Source: an uncultured Oribacterium sp.
GTDB taxonomy: Bacteria; Bacillota; Clostridia; Lachnospirales; Lachnospiraceae
Direction: 5' to 3'
Assembly (NCBI GenBank): GCA_934270345.1
Contig: CAKQPT010000009.1
Span: forward strand, 1 to 64,000
Length of the DNA stretch: 64,000 nucleotides
Positions 1-8,030 of this stretch are shown here, piece after piece. Below the pieces are notes generated by a model that was not told where the DNA came from, ran no database searches, and saw only the letters and a program-made list of their open reading frames with translations. Within the stretch, counting starts at the first letter, position 1; every line of letters starts with the position of its first letter. A program made the translations under genes and the position numbers.

Positions 1-342
1 ATGCACCGCCGCTGATTCACGGACCAGGCTCTTCGCCACCGCCGTGTCGTTGTACTTACTGTAGGCCGAGGTCTGCGCCTTGAAGAACTCGAAAGCCGTC
101 ACCAGCTGCTCTCGGCATTCAAGCTCATCCTGGTGCTTCGACATCACAAATACCATGCCGAAGAGCAGGACGCCGACCGTGAGGCTGACCGCCCAGAAGA
201 TCGAGTTCGCACGGGCGCGCGCCTGCTTTCGCCGCCCGCCGGCGGCTGTATTTTCCCTACCGGCCGGACGCTCGTTCACATCACTGCCCGGTGTCTGCCC
301 GCCGCCGGCCTGTATATTTTCCTGTTCATGGGCTCTATCCAT
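1..342 (-). CDS. Membrane sensor protein, N-terminal fragment (cut by window edge)
   Basis: An open frame starts at an ATG at 342 and runs off the left edge, giving 114 residues. The N-terminus is about 45 residues of Gly/Ala/Arg-rich cytoplasmic sequence. One strongly hydrophobic segment follows (FWAVSLTVGVLLFGMVFV, about residues 49-66), then the start of an extracytoplasmic domain. Its ATG overlaps the 3' end of the upstream binding-protein gene by 8 bp, so the two are probably translationally coupled. With a binding lipoprotein before it and a REC/HD-GYP/GGDEF regulator plus a free Hpt protein further upstream, the best guess is a membrane sensor kinase or diguanylate cyclase. No catalytic domain is visible in the window, so this is context only. 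Confidence 0.6.
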   Translation of the reverse strand, partial: MDRAHEQENIQAGGGQTPGSDVNERPAGRENTAAGGRRKQARARANSIFWAVSLTVGVLLFGMVFVMSKHQDELECREQLVTAFEFFKAQTSAYSKYNDTAVAKSLVRESAAVH

Positions 343-1147
343 CAAGTCCGTCTACCTCCAGATAGCTGTCCGGGTTTTCCAGATACCGTCCGACGATTTC
401 CTTCATCGTCCCGTCCGCCCGCATCTCCGCGAGCGTGTCATCGAGCTGCTGCGCCAGTCCCCGCCGGTCCTCCAGCGAAAACGCCACGCCGATGCCTGTC
501 ACGAGCAGCGGCTCCGACAGGATACGAAAATGCGCGTCGAAATCCTTCATATACTGGAGGATCGGCGCCTCGTGTGCCGCGATCGCGTCCACGTAGCCAC
601 AGTCGAGCGACGCATACTGCACGCTCCGGTCCTCGAGGCTCAGCACATCCCCGAGCGCCGGCATGTCCGGCAGCTTCTTCCCGAGCAGGAGCTCCTCCGG
701 CTTGCCCGTCGACTGCACCGCGATGGTCTTCCCCGCGAGCCCCGCGAAATCCTCGATCCCGCTGTCCGCATTCACCGCCACCACCTGGCGGCTCACCATA
801 TACGGACCCGCCCACTGGTACCGGTCCTCGCGCCCGCTCATCGAGTAGCATCCCCAGACGCAGTCGATCTCACCCGACGCCAGCAGCGCGTCCTTCTGCT
901 CCCAGTTGATCGTCGTAAACACGGCCTCGTAGCCCATCCGCCGGAACGCCTCGCGCCCGATCTCGACGTCGATGCCGGTCGGGTCGCCGTTTTCATCCAT
1001 ATACACGAACGGCGGGTAGGTGTCGCTGCCGACAGTGACCCGGGCCAATGCCTCGGTCTCCGGCGTCGTCACTCCGCCCTGACATCCCGTCAGCGCCACG
1101 CTGAGCAGCAGCCCCAGCGTCAGCAGCATCGCGGTCATTCGTTTCAT
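335..1147 (-). CDS. Amino-acid-type ABC transporter substrate-binding lipoprotein
   Basis: Periplasmic-binding-protein type 2 family member (SBP_bac_3, like polar amino acid binding proteins), about 270 residues. The N-terminus MKRMTAMLLTLGLLLS leads to the lipobox LTGC, so it should be a lipid-anchored surface protein. Family hallmarks are TVGSDTYPPFVYMDENGDPTGID near the mature N-terminus and a C-terminal lobe ending LAEMRADGTMKEIVGRYL. An in-frame ATG exists six codons upstream at 1165, but GAGGAG sits 6 nt before the ATG at 1147, which also gives a normal signal peptide. No permease or ATPase gene is adjacent. The next gene downstream is a membrane sensor that overlaps it by 8 bp, so this protein may serve as a ligand-sensing partner rather than as part of a transporter; that is inference. 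Confidence 0.85.
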   Translation of the reverse strand: MKRMTAMLLTLGLLLSVALTGCQGGVTTPETEALARVTVGSDTYPPFVYMDENGDPTGIDVEIGREAFRRMGYEAVFTTINWEQKDALLASGEIDCVWGCYSMSGREDRYQWAGPYMVSRQVVAVNADSGIEDFAGLAGKTIAVQSTGKPEELLLGKKLPDMPALGDVLSLEDRSVQYASLDCGYVDAIAAHEAPILQYMKDFDAHFRILSEPLLVTGIGVAFSLEDRRGLAQQLDDTLAEMRADGTMKEIVGRYLENPDSYLEVDGLDG

Positions 1148-1173
1148 CCTGTTCTCCTCGTTCATATCTTAAA

Positions 1174-1411
1174 GTTCAGCTATGGGTCCCCGGAGGGGTG
1201 GCAACGGAGGCACAGTACTCCGAGACCGGTTCAATCTAAGCCGGGGACCCTAAGCGGCACTAGGCCCTCTGCAATCGCCGAGTTTTCCTGATGAAAACTC
1301 GACGTTGACAGAGGGTTCCATGGAGAGATAACCCCAAGTGCCGCTAAGGGGACCCGGCTTGATTTCACACGGTCTCTACGTATGGCCTCCGTTGCCACCC
1401 CTTCGCTGAAC
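1174..1411. repeat. Long imperfect palindrome, family A copy 1
   Basis: The segment folds back on itself over about 110 bp per arm. Matching blocks are GTTCAGC/GCTGAAC at the ends, AGGGGTGGCAACGGAGGC with its complement, CTAAGCGGCACT with AGTGCCGCTAAG, CCCTCTG with CAGAGGG, and CGAGTTTTC with GAAAACTCG in the centre. A second copy with the same inner blocks lies at 43801-44016. It occupies the gap between the GGDEF regulator and the binding-protein gene and ends about 27 bp before the latter's start codon. It carries no gene. A non-autonomous mobile element (MITE-like) or a large structured RNA would both fit. Confidence 0.8.
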
Positions 1412-1428
1412 TGTTACTGATTTACAGC

Positions 1429-1460
1429 GGAAAAACCGGAGCGCAGTGCCCGGTTTTTCC
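1429..1460 (-). terminator. Intrinsic terminator after the REC/HD-GYP/GGDEF gene
   Basis: The stem GGAAAAACCGG/CCGGTTTTTCC encloses a 10-nt loop, about 85 bp past the stop codon of the upstream signalling gene. The T-tract is part of the stem, so it could work in both directions. Confidence 0.6.
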
Positions 1461-1545
1461 TATCGTTTACGTTTAATTATCGTCCGGCCATGGCGCGCCG
1501 TCCGAACATTCGTCCGGCGCTTTCCTATCCGTACGCATACGGCGA

Positions 1546-3939
1546 CTACTCGCCTTTCTCCTCCGGCTGATGCTCGTGATTGTACGCCTGCTTCTGCGCA
1601 TACATGCGGAGGTCCGCCTGGCGGATCGCCTCGGTAATCGGGTGTACGCCCGTCACACCGCCGATCGAGATCGAGAGGCGCAGCTCCGGATAATCCGCGA
1701 TGCGGATGTTCTCCACGGCCTCCGAAATCTCCTTCATCTTCCGCTCGAGGATTTCCTCGCTCATCTTCGGGAACAGCAGCAGGAACTCATCCCCGCCGTA
1801 GCGGAGCAGGATGTCGGTCTTTCGGATGCAGCCCTTGATGGAACGCGCGATCTCCCGCAGTACAGCATCGCCCGCAGGGTGCCCGAAGGAGTCATTGACC
1901 TGCTTGAAGCGGTTCGCGTCGATGATGGCGATGGATTCCATGCCCTCGAGGTGCGCGCGGTAGGTCTCGTAGTAGCGGCGCGAGTAGGTATCCGTCACCG
2001 GATCCAGGAAGAGGTCCATGTTTCCGTCGTGGTTCCGATCGAGGAGCAGACGCGTGCCGTTCGCGTCGATCCAGCGGCCCTCATCGAGACGGCTCAGAAG
2101 CTCGAGCACGCACGGCGTACCGTTCAGGTTCAGGTACTTCGACACCACGAAGTACATATCGGTGCTCGTGAACTCCAGCTTATTGAGCGTCGACTTCTGC
2201 GCATAGGCGCGGGCCGAGGTACAGTTCGCACAGGTACCGTCGTTATTCCAGAAGGCGGCGCAGTGGTGCTTCGAGTTCCGAAGAACGCCCTCTTCATCGA
2301 GCTCGAGCACATCGTAGGTCGTCGGGTCAACGAGACGCACGATGTCAAACACAGACTGCAGGCAGCGGATATTCTGGAGGATGGCCGGGGAGGCCGCATC
2401 CAGCGGTCCGACATAGGCCGGGAAGTCCTTCACTTCCTTCATCTGCGGGTCCAGCAGCTGGCCGACCGCCGCGATGTAGTGATCCGGGCGGAGATCCGAC
2501 CAGAGCGTGCGCACCCGGAGATCGCACCAGTGGTACTCGTTGCCGACCGGGAAGAGGATGCTCATGGCGAACTCCGGATTCTCCTTCGTCGTCGCATCCA
2601 TCGCATCCCGCAGGCGCTTGAAATCCTTCTGGCTGAGATAGCGGAAGTCGTTTGCACGCGTGATGTTCTTCACGCTGTGCCGGTACTGTGGCGGCTCGTT
2701 CCAGTTCGTCACATCCACGAGGCGTGACACTGAATCGTACTCGAACTGGATACCACCGCTGGTGGAGGCGAAGAAGTCGATCCGCTCCTGCATGGTATCG
2801 AGGAGGTTCTGTACACGGTCGTTCTTCGGGAGGTCCGCATGCGCGAGGATCTCCTCCGACAGGCGGTTCAGCTCGAAGCGGTACGGCATCACGTCTCCAT
2901 TCACACCCGTCACGATGCGAAGCTGCGGTGCCGTCTCGGTCAGGCACTCAAGCAGCAGCGGGTTGAAGGCGCCGCACTCGCCGTTCAGAATCATATTGAT
3001 GGCGGTCGTGTGGTCGTACGCCTTCTTATAGCAGCGCTCGCTCGTGAGCGCATCGTATACATCCGCGATCGCCACAATCTGGGCGGAGATCGGGATTTCC
3101 TCGCCCATCAGTCCGTCCGGGTAGCCATGGCCGTCCCAGCGCTCGTGGTGCCAGCGGCAGATTTCCAGTGCATAGCGGTACAGCGGCTTATCCTGGCCGT
3201 ACTTCATCTGCTCCAGGATCTGTGCACCCGCGGCGGAGTGCGTCTTCATGATTTCAAATTCTTCCTTCGTGAGCTTCCCCGGCTTGTTGAGGATTTCCTC
3301 CGGAATCGTGATTTTTCCGATGTCGTGAAGGGAGGACGCGGTCTTGATCAGCGCGATGTCCTCCTCCGTGAGATCATAGGCCTTCGTCTTCTGCACGAGC
3401 TGATGCAACAGCAGCTCGGTGATGCGGCGGATGTTCCGGATATGGTCACCGCTCTCGTGGTTTCGGATCTCGACGACGTTACTGAGGATGCTCACCATGA
3501 GGGTGTTGTTCTCCTCTTTCTCCGCGATCTGGTCGGATACGAGACGCATCAGGCGCTTCTGATTGACGTAGAGATTCAGCGTATTCTCTACGCGCCGACG
3601 CACGATGTAGACATTGAACGGACGCGGGATGTAGTCGGTGACGCCGAGCGAATAGGCGTGCTCCATCGACTCCACGGACTCCTCCGCGGTGATCATGATC
3701 ACCGGGATCTCCTGGATCCAGTGGTAGCGGTTCATCTCCTCGAGCACCTCGAAGCCGTTCATCTCCGGCATGTTGATGTCGAGCAGTATCAGATCGATGG
3801 CGACGTTTTTCTCCAGGATCCGAAGTGCCTCGCGTCCATCCGCGGCCTCGACGTAATCGTACTGATCGCCGAGCATGTCGCTCAGCATCATGCGATTCAT
3901 CTCCGCATCGTCCACGATGAGTATTGTCTGACGTTCCAT
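1546..3939 (-). CDS. Response regulator with REC, HD-GYP and GGDEF domains
   Basis: A 797-residue cytoplasmic c-di-GMP enzyme. Residues 1-125 are a receiver domain with acidic pocket D10/D11 and phosphoacceptor D54 in LLDINMPEM; the usual KP motif reads IPRPF, so the conserved Lys is Arg. Residues about 150-330 are an HD-GYP phosphodiesterase with HDIGK (H205, D206) and HHERWDGHGYP (264-274). A middle region (about 370-625) looks PAS-like. The C-terminus is a diguanylate cyclase with RKTD (706-709), an inhibitory I-site, five residues before an intact GGDEF (715-719). Both c-di-GMP synthesis and breakdown motifs are intact. An Hpt gene lies 9 bp upstream, so phosphate input probably comes through a phosphorelay. 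Start ATG at 3939 follows AAGGAGATTTC. Confidence 0.92.
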   Translation of the reverse strand: MERQTILIVDDAEMNRMMLSDMLGDQYDYVEAADGREALRILEKNVAIDLILLDINMPEMNGFEVLEEMNRYHWIQEIPVIMITAEESVESMEHAYSLGVTDYIPRPFNVYIVRRRVENTLNLYVNQKRLMRLVSDQIAEKEENNTLMVSILSNVVEIRNHESGDHIRNIRRITELLLHQLVQKTKAYDLTEEDIALIKTASSLHDIGKITIPEEILNKPGKLTKEEFEIMKTHSAAGAQILEQMKYGQDKPLYRYALEICRWHHERWDGHGYPDGLMGEEIPISAQIVAIADVYDALTSERCYKKAYDHTTAINMILNGECGAFNPLLLECLTETAPQLRIVTGVNGDVMPYRFELNRLSEEILAHADLPKNDRVQNLLDTMQERIDFFASTSGGIQFEYDSVSRLVDVTNWNEPPQYRHSVKNITRANDFRYLSQKDFKRLRDAMDATTKENPEFAMSILFPVGNEYHWCDLRVRTLWSDLRPDHYIAAVGQLLDPQMKEVKDFPAYVGPLDAASPAILQNIRCLQSVFDIVRLVDPTTYDVLELDEEGVLRNSKHHCAAFWNNDGTCANCTSARAYAQKSTLNKLEFTSTDMYFVVSKYLNLNGTPCVLELLSRLDEGRWIDANGTRLLLDRNHDGNMDLFLDPVTDTYSRRYYETYRAHLEGMESIAIIDANRFKQVNDSFGHPAGDAVLREIARSIKGCIRKTDILLRYGGDEFLLLFPKMSEEILERKMKEISEAVENIRIADYPELRLSISIGGVTGVHPITEAIRQADLRMYAQKQAYNHEHQPEEKGE

Positions 3940-3948
3940 GAAATCTCC

Positions 3949-4296
3949 TTAGTCGACCTGGCGCAGCGCGGCGACGGTCTTCTCGTACTCTGCGACCACC
4001 TGCTCGTACAGTGGCTCGTAGCCATCCATGCGACGGCCGCGCAGGAGCTCCGTGAGCTCGATCGACGGCTTCGCGAGCCGTGTGAAGCCGAGTGTCAGGC
4101 AGAGGCCCTTCAGCGTATGGGCCGCACGGAATGCATCCTCGACCTCGCTGGCCTGCAGCGCCGCGGTCAGCTGCTCCATGCTTTTATCGTCCAGGAACTT
4201 CAGCGCGAACTTCTTCACCATCGCGGCATTCGGGATGCGGTGTGATACGTCCTCGTAATCCGCGCCCATCGCCTGATAACTCTCTTCAATCGTCAT
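3949..4296 (-). CDS. Histidine phosphotransfer (Hpt) protein
   Basis: A 115-residue stand-alone Hpt domain. The signature AAHTLKGLCLTLGF places the phosphorylatable histidine at H60, in the normal four-helix-bundle context. It would pass phosphate between a hybrid sensor kinase and a receiver domain. It lies 9 bp before the REC/HD-GYP/GGDEF gene in the same direction, so the two are almost certainly one operon and partners. No kinase gene is present between here and the left edge apart from the truncated membrane sensor, whose catalytic part, if any, is outside the window. Confidence 0.88.
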   Translation of the reverse strand: MTIEESYQAMGADYEDVSHRIPNAAMVKKFALKFLDDKSMEQLTAALQASEVEDAFRAAHTLKGLCLTLGFTRLAKPSIELTELLRGRRMDGYEPLYEQVVAEYEKTVAALRQVD

Positions 4297-4566
4297 GATT
4301 TATCCCCCTATTAAAAAAACAAATAATCCGGTACAGAAATGCCCCTCTCGTCCCTGCACCGCCAATTTCGTACTACTCACTATGGTAAAAATAACTACAC
4401 TCAAGAGGCCTCTCTCCTCCCTGATCCTCCTCAGGTCCGAAAGCACCTCCTCATGTTTACCATGGTTCAGTTTTCTGAATCTAATTTTACAGAAAATACT
4501 ACAGAATACAAGGGATTTCAAGTGTTTGCCTGTCCGATTTACCATGTTTTTTCTTATAGCTGAAAT
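4297..4566. other. Gene-free interval upstream of the Hpt gene
   Basis: AT-rich sequence with no convincing gene. It holds the box TTTACCAT at 4456 and 4538 and its complement ATGGTAAA at 4382, plus a hairpin with arms AGTTTTCTG and CAGAAAATACT (about 4469-4500). It probably contains the promoter of the Hpt/regulator operon, but no clear -35/-10 pair was recognised. Confidence 0.4.
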
Positions 4567-4599
4567 AGAAAAACAGGGAACCGCATCTGCGGCTCCCTG
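4567..4599 (-). terminator. Intrinsic terminator of the cytidylate kinase-like gene
   Basis: On the minus strand, CAGGGAGCCGCA and TGCGGTTCCCTG form a 12-bp stem followed by TTTTT, 30 bp after the stop codon. Confidence 0.85.
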
Positions 4600-4629
4600 A
4601 AACGATCTGTATCTGATTTTCTGAGTGCA

Positions 4630-5253
4630 TCACTCCTCTGCCGGCTTCGGTGTTTTCTCCACCTCGTCGTCCTGGCAGACGCGGTAGATGATGTCGACGC
4701 AGTTGTCGATGCCGAGTGAGCCGCTGTCGAGGGTCAGGTCGTAGTTCTGGCACTTGCCCCACTCCTGCTCGGTGTAGTAGCGATAGTTGAACTTACGCTT
4801 CTTATCCATATCCTTCAGCATCTTGTCGGTATTCTCCGGCTCCTTATAGATCTCGGTGATTCTGTGCTTCCGCTTCTCGATATCCGCATGGATGAAGACA
4901 TTGAGCACATCCGTACGTTCACGGAGGATGTAATCCGCGCAACGTCCGACGATCACGCACGGTCCCTTCGCGACGAGATCGAGGATGACCTCACGCTGCT
5001 TCGCCCAGAGATAGTCCTCCGGACTCATGCCGTAGCTGTTCCGCGCCGAGAAGGAATACTCGATCCAGTTGCGGGCACTCGCGTACTCGCCCTGCTTCTT
5101 CACATAATCCTCTGCGAAACCGGTCTTAAACGCGGTCTGCTCGATGATCTCCTTATCATACAGCGGGATGCCCAGCTTATCCGCAAGCTTGCGGCCGACC
5201 TCACGTCCACCGGAACCATATTCTCTCGAAATCGTAACGTAATTAATCTTCAT
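4630..5253 (-). CDS. Cytidylate kinase-like family protein
   Basis: About 207 residues, matching the cytidylate kinase-like family widespread in Clostridia. The N-terminus ITISREYGSGGREVG is a P-loop-like nucleotide-binding motif, followed by KLADKLGIPLYDKEII. GPCVIVGRCADYIL and an Arg/Lys-rich lid (KRKHRITEIY) follow in the usual order. The family is thought to phosphorylate nucleotides, but the substrate is not established and this should not be read as the essential Cmk. A longer frame begins at 5289, but AGGAGGG lies 8 nt before the ATG at 5253, which also starts with the family's typical MKINYVTISREYG. It is monocistronic with its own terminator and is transcribed away from the PAP2 gene. 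Confidence 0.82.
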   Translation of the reverse strand: MKINYVTISREYGSGGREVGRKLADKLGIPLYDKEIIEQTAFKTGFAEDYVKKQGEYASARNWIEYSFSARNSYGMSPEDYLWAKQREVILDLVAKGPCVIVGRCADYILRERTDVLNVFIHADIEKRKHRITEIYKEPENTDKMLKDMDKKRKFNYRYYTEQEWGKCQNYDLTLDSGSLGIDNCVDIIYRVCQDDEVEKTPKPAEE

Positions 5254-5463
5254 ATAGTCTGCCCTCCTGGATGATTTCGATCGAGTCATCTCGATTGATC
5301 TACCCTTATTTTATCATTTTCGTTTTATTTTTTCAAACGATTCGGAAATAATTTCCGATTCATTTCCAGTGTTGTCTTCGAAAATTATTTCAGTTCTGAT
5401 TCCGAATCTATTTGTGGTAGTATAGGAAAATATGATTTCAGAATGTGAGGAGCAAGACGATTT

Positions 5464-6159
5464 ATGAAAGCACGTAAAGATATATTCGCACCGATCCGGG
5501 AGGCGATGCGCGACCCGGTCGGCTACATTGGCACACACCGCTATGCGCTGTGGCTCCTGTACCTGCCGGCGTACCTTCTGTACTTCGGGATGTTGCAGCT
5601 GCGCGCGGTGCCGGCGGAGGCGGTGCACATCATCGAGACGCCGCTCGACCGGATGATCCCGACGATTCCGGCGTTTTTCGTGCCGTACGCGATCTGGTGG
5701 CTGCTGTTTCCGGGCGCGCTCGTGTTTTTCCTGTTTTACGGAACGCGGCGCGATTTTCTGAAGCTCTGCTTCATCCTCTTCGGCGGCTACACGATCTGCA
5801 TGGTGGTGTACACGGTCTGGCCGAATGGCCTCGCGCTGCGGGAGCCGCTGACGGGCAGCGATCTTTTCTCGCTCGGCGTGCAGTGGCTGCGTTCGATCGA
5901 CCCGCCGCGGAATGTCTGCCCGAGCATGCATGTGTCGAGCACCATCGCGATCGACATCGTCGTGCGGCAGTGCAGTTACATTCGTCCGCGCACGAAGAAT
6001 CTCGAGACGATCATCGCGGTGCTGATCTGCGTCGCGACGCTCTTCATCCGCCAGCACTCGATCATCGACGTCGTCCTCGGCTTCGCCATGAGCTGGGCGC
6101 TGTATTTCATCTGGAAACGGGCGGTCGAACCGAAGATTTCCGAAACGCAGGCACTGTAA
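5464..6159 (+). CDS. PAP2-family membrane phosphatase
   Basis: A 231-residue integral membrane protein with about five or six hydrophobic segments. It carries the two recognisable catalytic blocks of the type 2 phosphatidic acid phosphatase superfamily: PSMH (153-156), with the histidine that protonates the leaving group, and RQHSIID (196-202), with the nucleophilic histidine. The first block, normally KxxxxxxRP, is not clear, as in some inositol phosphorylceramide synthase-like members. Substrate could be a lipid phosphate or undecaprenyl pyrophosphate; sequence does not decide. The ATG follows GAGGAG. It stands alone, divergent from the kinase-like gene, and ends at a terminator shared with the converging ABC operon. 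Confidence 0.82.
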   Translation: MKARKDIFAPIREAMRDPVGYIGTHRYALWLLYLPAYLLYFGMLQLRAVPAEAVHIIETPLDRMIPTIPAFFVPYAIWWLLFPGALVFFLFYGTRRDFLKLCFILFGGYTICMVVYTVWPNGLALREPLTGSDLFSLGVQWLRSIDPPRNVCPSMHVSSTIAIDIVVRQCSYIRPRTKNLETIIAVLICVATLFIRQHSIIDVVLGFAMSWALYFIWKRAVEPKISETQAL

Positions 6160-6203
6160 GCGCTTCAAATCACCGCCATGCCTACAGACATCCCATATTT
6201 CCC

Positions 6204-6242
6204 AAAAAAGGAGTGTCTCCCGTCGGAGGCACTCCTTTTTAG
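6204..6242. terminator. Bidirectional terminator between convergent genes
   Basis: AAAAAAGGAGTGTCTCC pairs with GGAGGCACTCCTTTTT around a 4-nt loop, with A and T runs on both sides. It lies between the PAP2 gene (+) and the ABC transporter operon (-). Confidence 0.9.
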
Positions 6243-6251
6243 TAATTCTTC

Positions 6252-8030
6252 TCAGCTCGCCGCGAACTGCGCGTTATACAGGCTCGCGTAGAAGCCGCCA
6301 CGTGCGAGGAGCGCGTCGTGCGTTCCCTGCTCGACGATATTGCCGTCGCGCATCACGAGGATGAGGTCGGCATTCTTGATCGTCGAGAGGCGGTGCGCCA
6401 CGATGAACGAGGTGCGGCCCTCCATCATGCGGTCGAAGGCATGCTGGATGTGGAGCTCGGTACGCGTATCGATGGACGAGGTCGCCTCATCGAGGATGAG
6501 CATCGGCGGCAGGCGCAGCATCAGACGCGCGATACAGAGCAGCTGCTTCTGGCCCTGGCTCAGTGCGCCGCCGTCCTCGCCGAGCACGGTATCGTAGCCC
6601 TGCGGCATGCGGCGGATAAACTTGTCACAATGCGCCCGGCGCGCGGCTTCCTGAATCTCCTCCAGGGTCGCATCCGGCTTGCCGTACGCGATGTTGTCTC
6701 GGATCGACGCGGATTTCAGCCAGGTCTCCTGCAGCACCATACCGAAGTTCGCGCGCAGACTCTCTCGCGTCACCTTCCGGTTATCGAGCCCGTCCACGAG
6801 GATCGCGCCCTGGTCCGCCTCGTAAAAACGCATCAGGAGGTTGATGAGCGTCGACTTGCCGCAGCCCGTCGGTCCGACGATCGCCACGGTCTCGCCCGGC
6901 TTCACGTGCACATTGATGTCCGTAAGCAGCTTCTTCGTCTTGTCGTACGAGAACCAGAGGTGCTCGATGTCGACCTCGCCGCGTACGCCAATGTTGTTTC
7001 CCAGTACATCTGCATCCGGTGCGTCTGGTTCCATCGCCGGCTCGTCGATGACCTCGAACACACGGCTCGCGGAGGCGATGGCGTTCTGGAGCTCCGTCAC
7101 GACGCCGGAGATTTCATTGAACGGCTTCGTGTACTGGTTTGCGTAGCTCAGGAACGACACGAGCTGGCCGACCGAGATGAAGGCCTTGATGGCCATCACC
7201 GCGCCGCTCACGCCGACCGCCGCATAGACGATGGAGTTCACGCAGCGCGTCGCCGGATTCACGAGCGACGACACGAAGGTCGCCTTGAAGCTGTAGTCGG
7301 ACAGGGTTTCATTGATCTTCTCAAACTCCGCCTGCGCCTCGTCCTCGTGCCCGAAGGCCTTCACGACCTTCAGATTTCCGATCATCTCCTCGGTGAAAGC
7401 CGTGATCTCGCCGCGGCTCTCCGACTGATGCCGGAAGAAAGTATAGGTGTGCTTCGCGATCTGCCCCGCCACCACGAAGCTGAGCGGAGTCAGCAGGATG
7501 ACGAGCAGCGTGATGAACGGCTCGATCGAGACCATGAACACGAGGGTGCCGAGGATGGTCAGCACGCCGGTGAACAGCTGCGTGAAGCCCATCAGCAGAC
7601 CCTGTGAAAACTGGTCGATGTCCGTGATCACGCGGCTCGTGAGGTCGCCCGCCGGGTGCGCGTCGAGGTAGCTGACCGGCAGCTCCTCGATGTGGTTGAA
7701 TGCCTTCGTGCGGATGTCCTGCACCACGCGGAAGGTCACGACGTTGTTGATGTGGTTCATGACCCACTGCGCGAACGCGGTCACGAGGATCATGAAGCCC
7801 ATCCGCTCGAGGATCTGCAGGAGCGTCGTCCAGTCGACCTCGCCCGGCCCGACGATCGTGTCGACCGCCTGTCCGGTCAGAATCGGGATGTACAGCGTCA
7901 GCACCACGGTCACCGCCGCAAGCAGGACGCTGAGGATCACGTGCCCGCGGTAATTCTGAATATAGTGAAGGATGCGCTTGATGGTCTTCGCGTCATCCGC
8001 GGTCATTTTTCTCGGTTTTCCCTTCGCCAT
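6252..8030 (-). CDS. ABC exporter half-transporter (permease-ATPase), second of pair
   Basis: A 592-residue fused half-transporter of the multidrug/lipid exporter class. Residues about 20-330 form a six-helix type I exporter membrane domain. The nucleotide-binding domain has Walker A GPTGCGKST (about 386-394), signature LSQGQKQ, Walker B MLILDEATSSID and the H-loop AHRLST. Its ATG overlaps the TGA of the preceding half-transporter gene (TGATG), so the two are translationally coupled and very likely form a heterodimer, as in Clostridial and Bacillus heterodimeric exporters. The substrate cannot be predicted. The Walker B glutamate is present here. Confidence 0.92.
   Translation of the reverse strand: MAKGKPRKMTADDAKTIKRILHYIQNYRGHVILSVLLAAVTVVLTLYIPILTGQAVDTIVGPGEVDWTTLLQILERMGFMILVTAFAQWVMNHINNVVTFRVVQDIRTKAFNHIEELPVSYLDAHPAGDLTSRVITDIDQFSQGLLMGFTQLFTGVLTILGTLVFMVSIEPFITLLVILLTPLSFVVAGQIAKHTYTFFRHQSESRGEITAFTEEMIGNLKVVKAFGHEDEAQAEFEKINETLSDYSFKATFVSSLVNPATRCVNSIVYAAVGVSGAVMAIKAFISVGQLVSFLSYANQYTKPFNEISGVVTELQNAIASASRVFEVIDEPAMEPDAPDADVLGNNIGVRGEVDIEHLWFSYDKTKKLLTDINVHVKPGETVAIVGPTGCGKSTLINLLMRFYEADQGAILVDGLDNRKVTRESLRANFGMVLQETWLKSASIRDNIAYGKPDATLEEIQEAARRAHCDKFIRRMPQGYDTVLGEDGGALSQGQKQLLCIARLMLRLPPMLILDEATSSIDTRTELHIQHAFDRMMEGRTSFIVAHRLSTIKNADLILVMRDGNIVEQGTHDALLARGGFYASLYNAQFAAS

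Noticed and set aside
80..1291. Long plus-strand open frames opposite the binding-protein gene, and similar long antisense frames throughout
   Set aside because: They are shadows caused by high GC content; they lack ribosome binding sites and recognisable domains, while the opposite strand has clear families.
4378..4550. A fourth spaced palindromic array upstream of the Hpt gene
   Set aside because: Only three short TTTACCAT/ATGGTAAA boxes occur and no regular units could be built around them.
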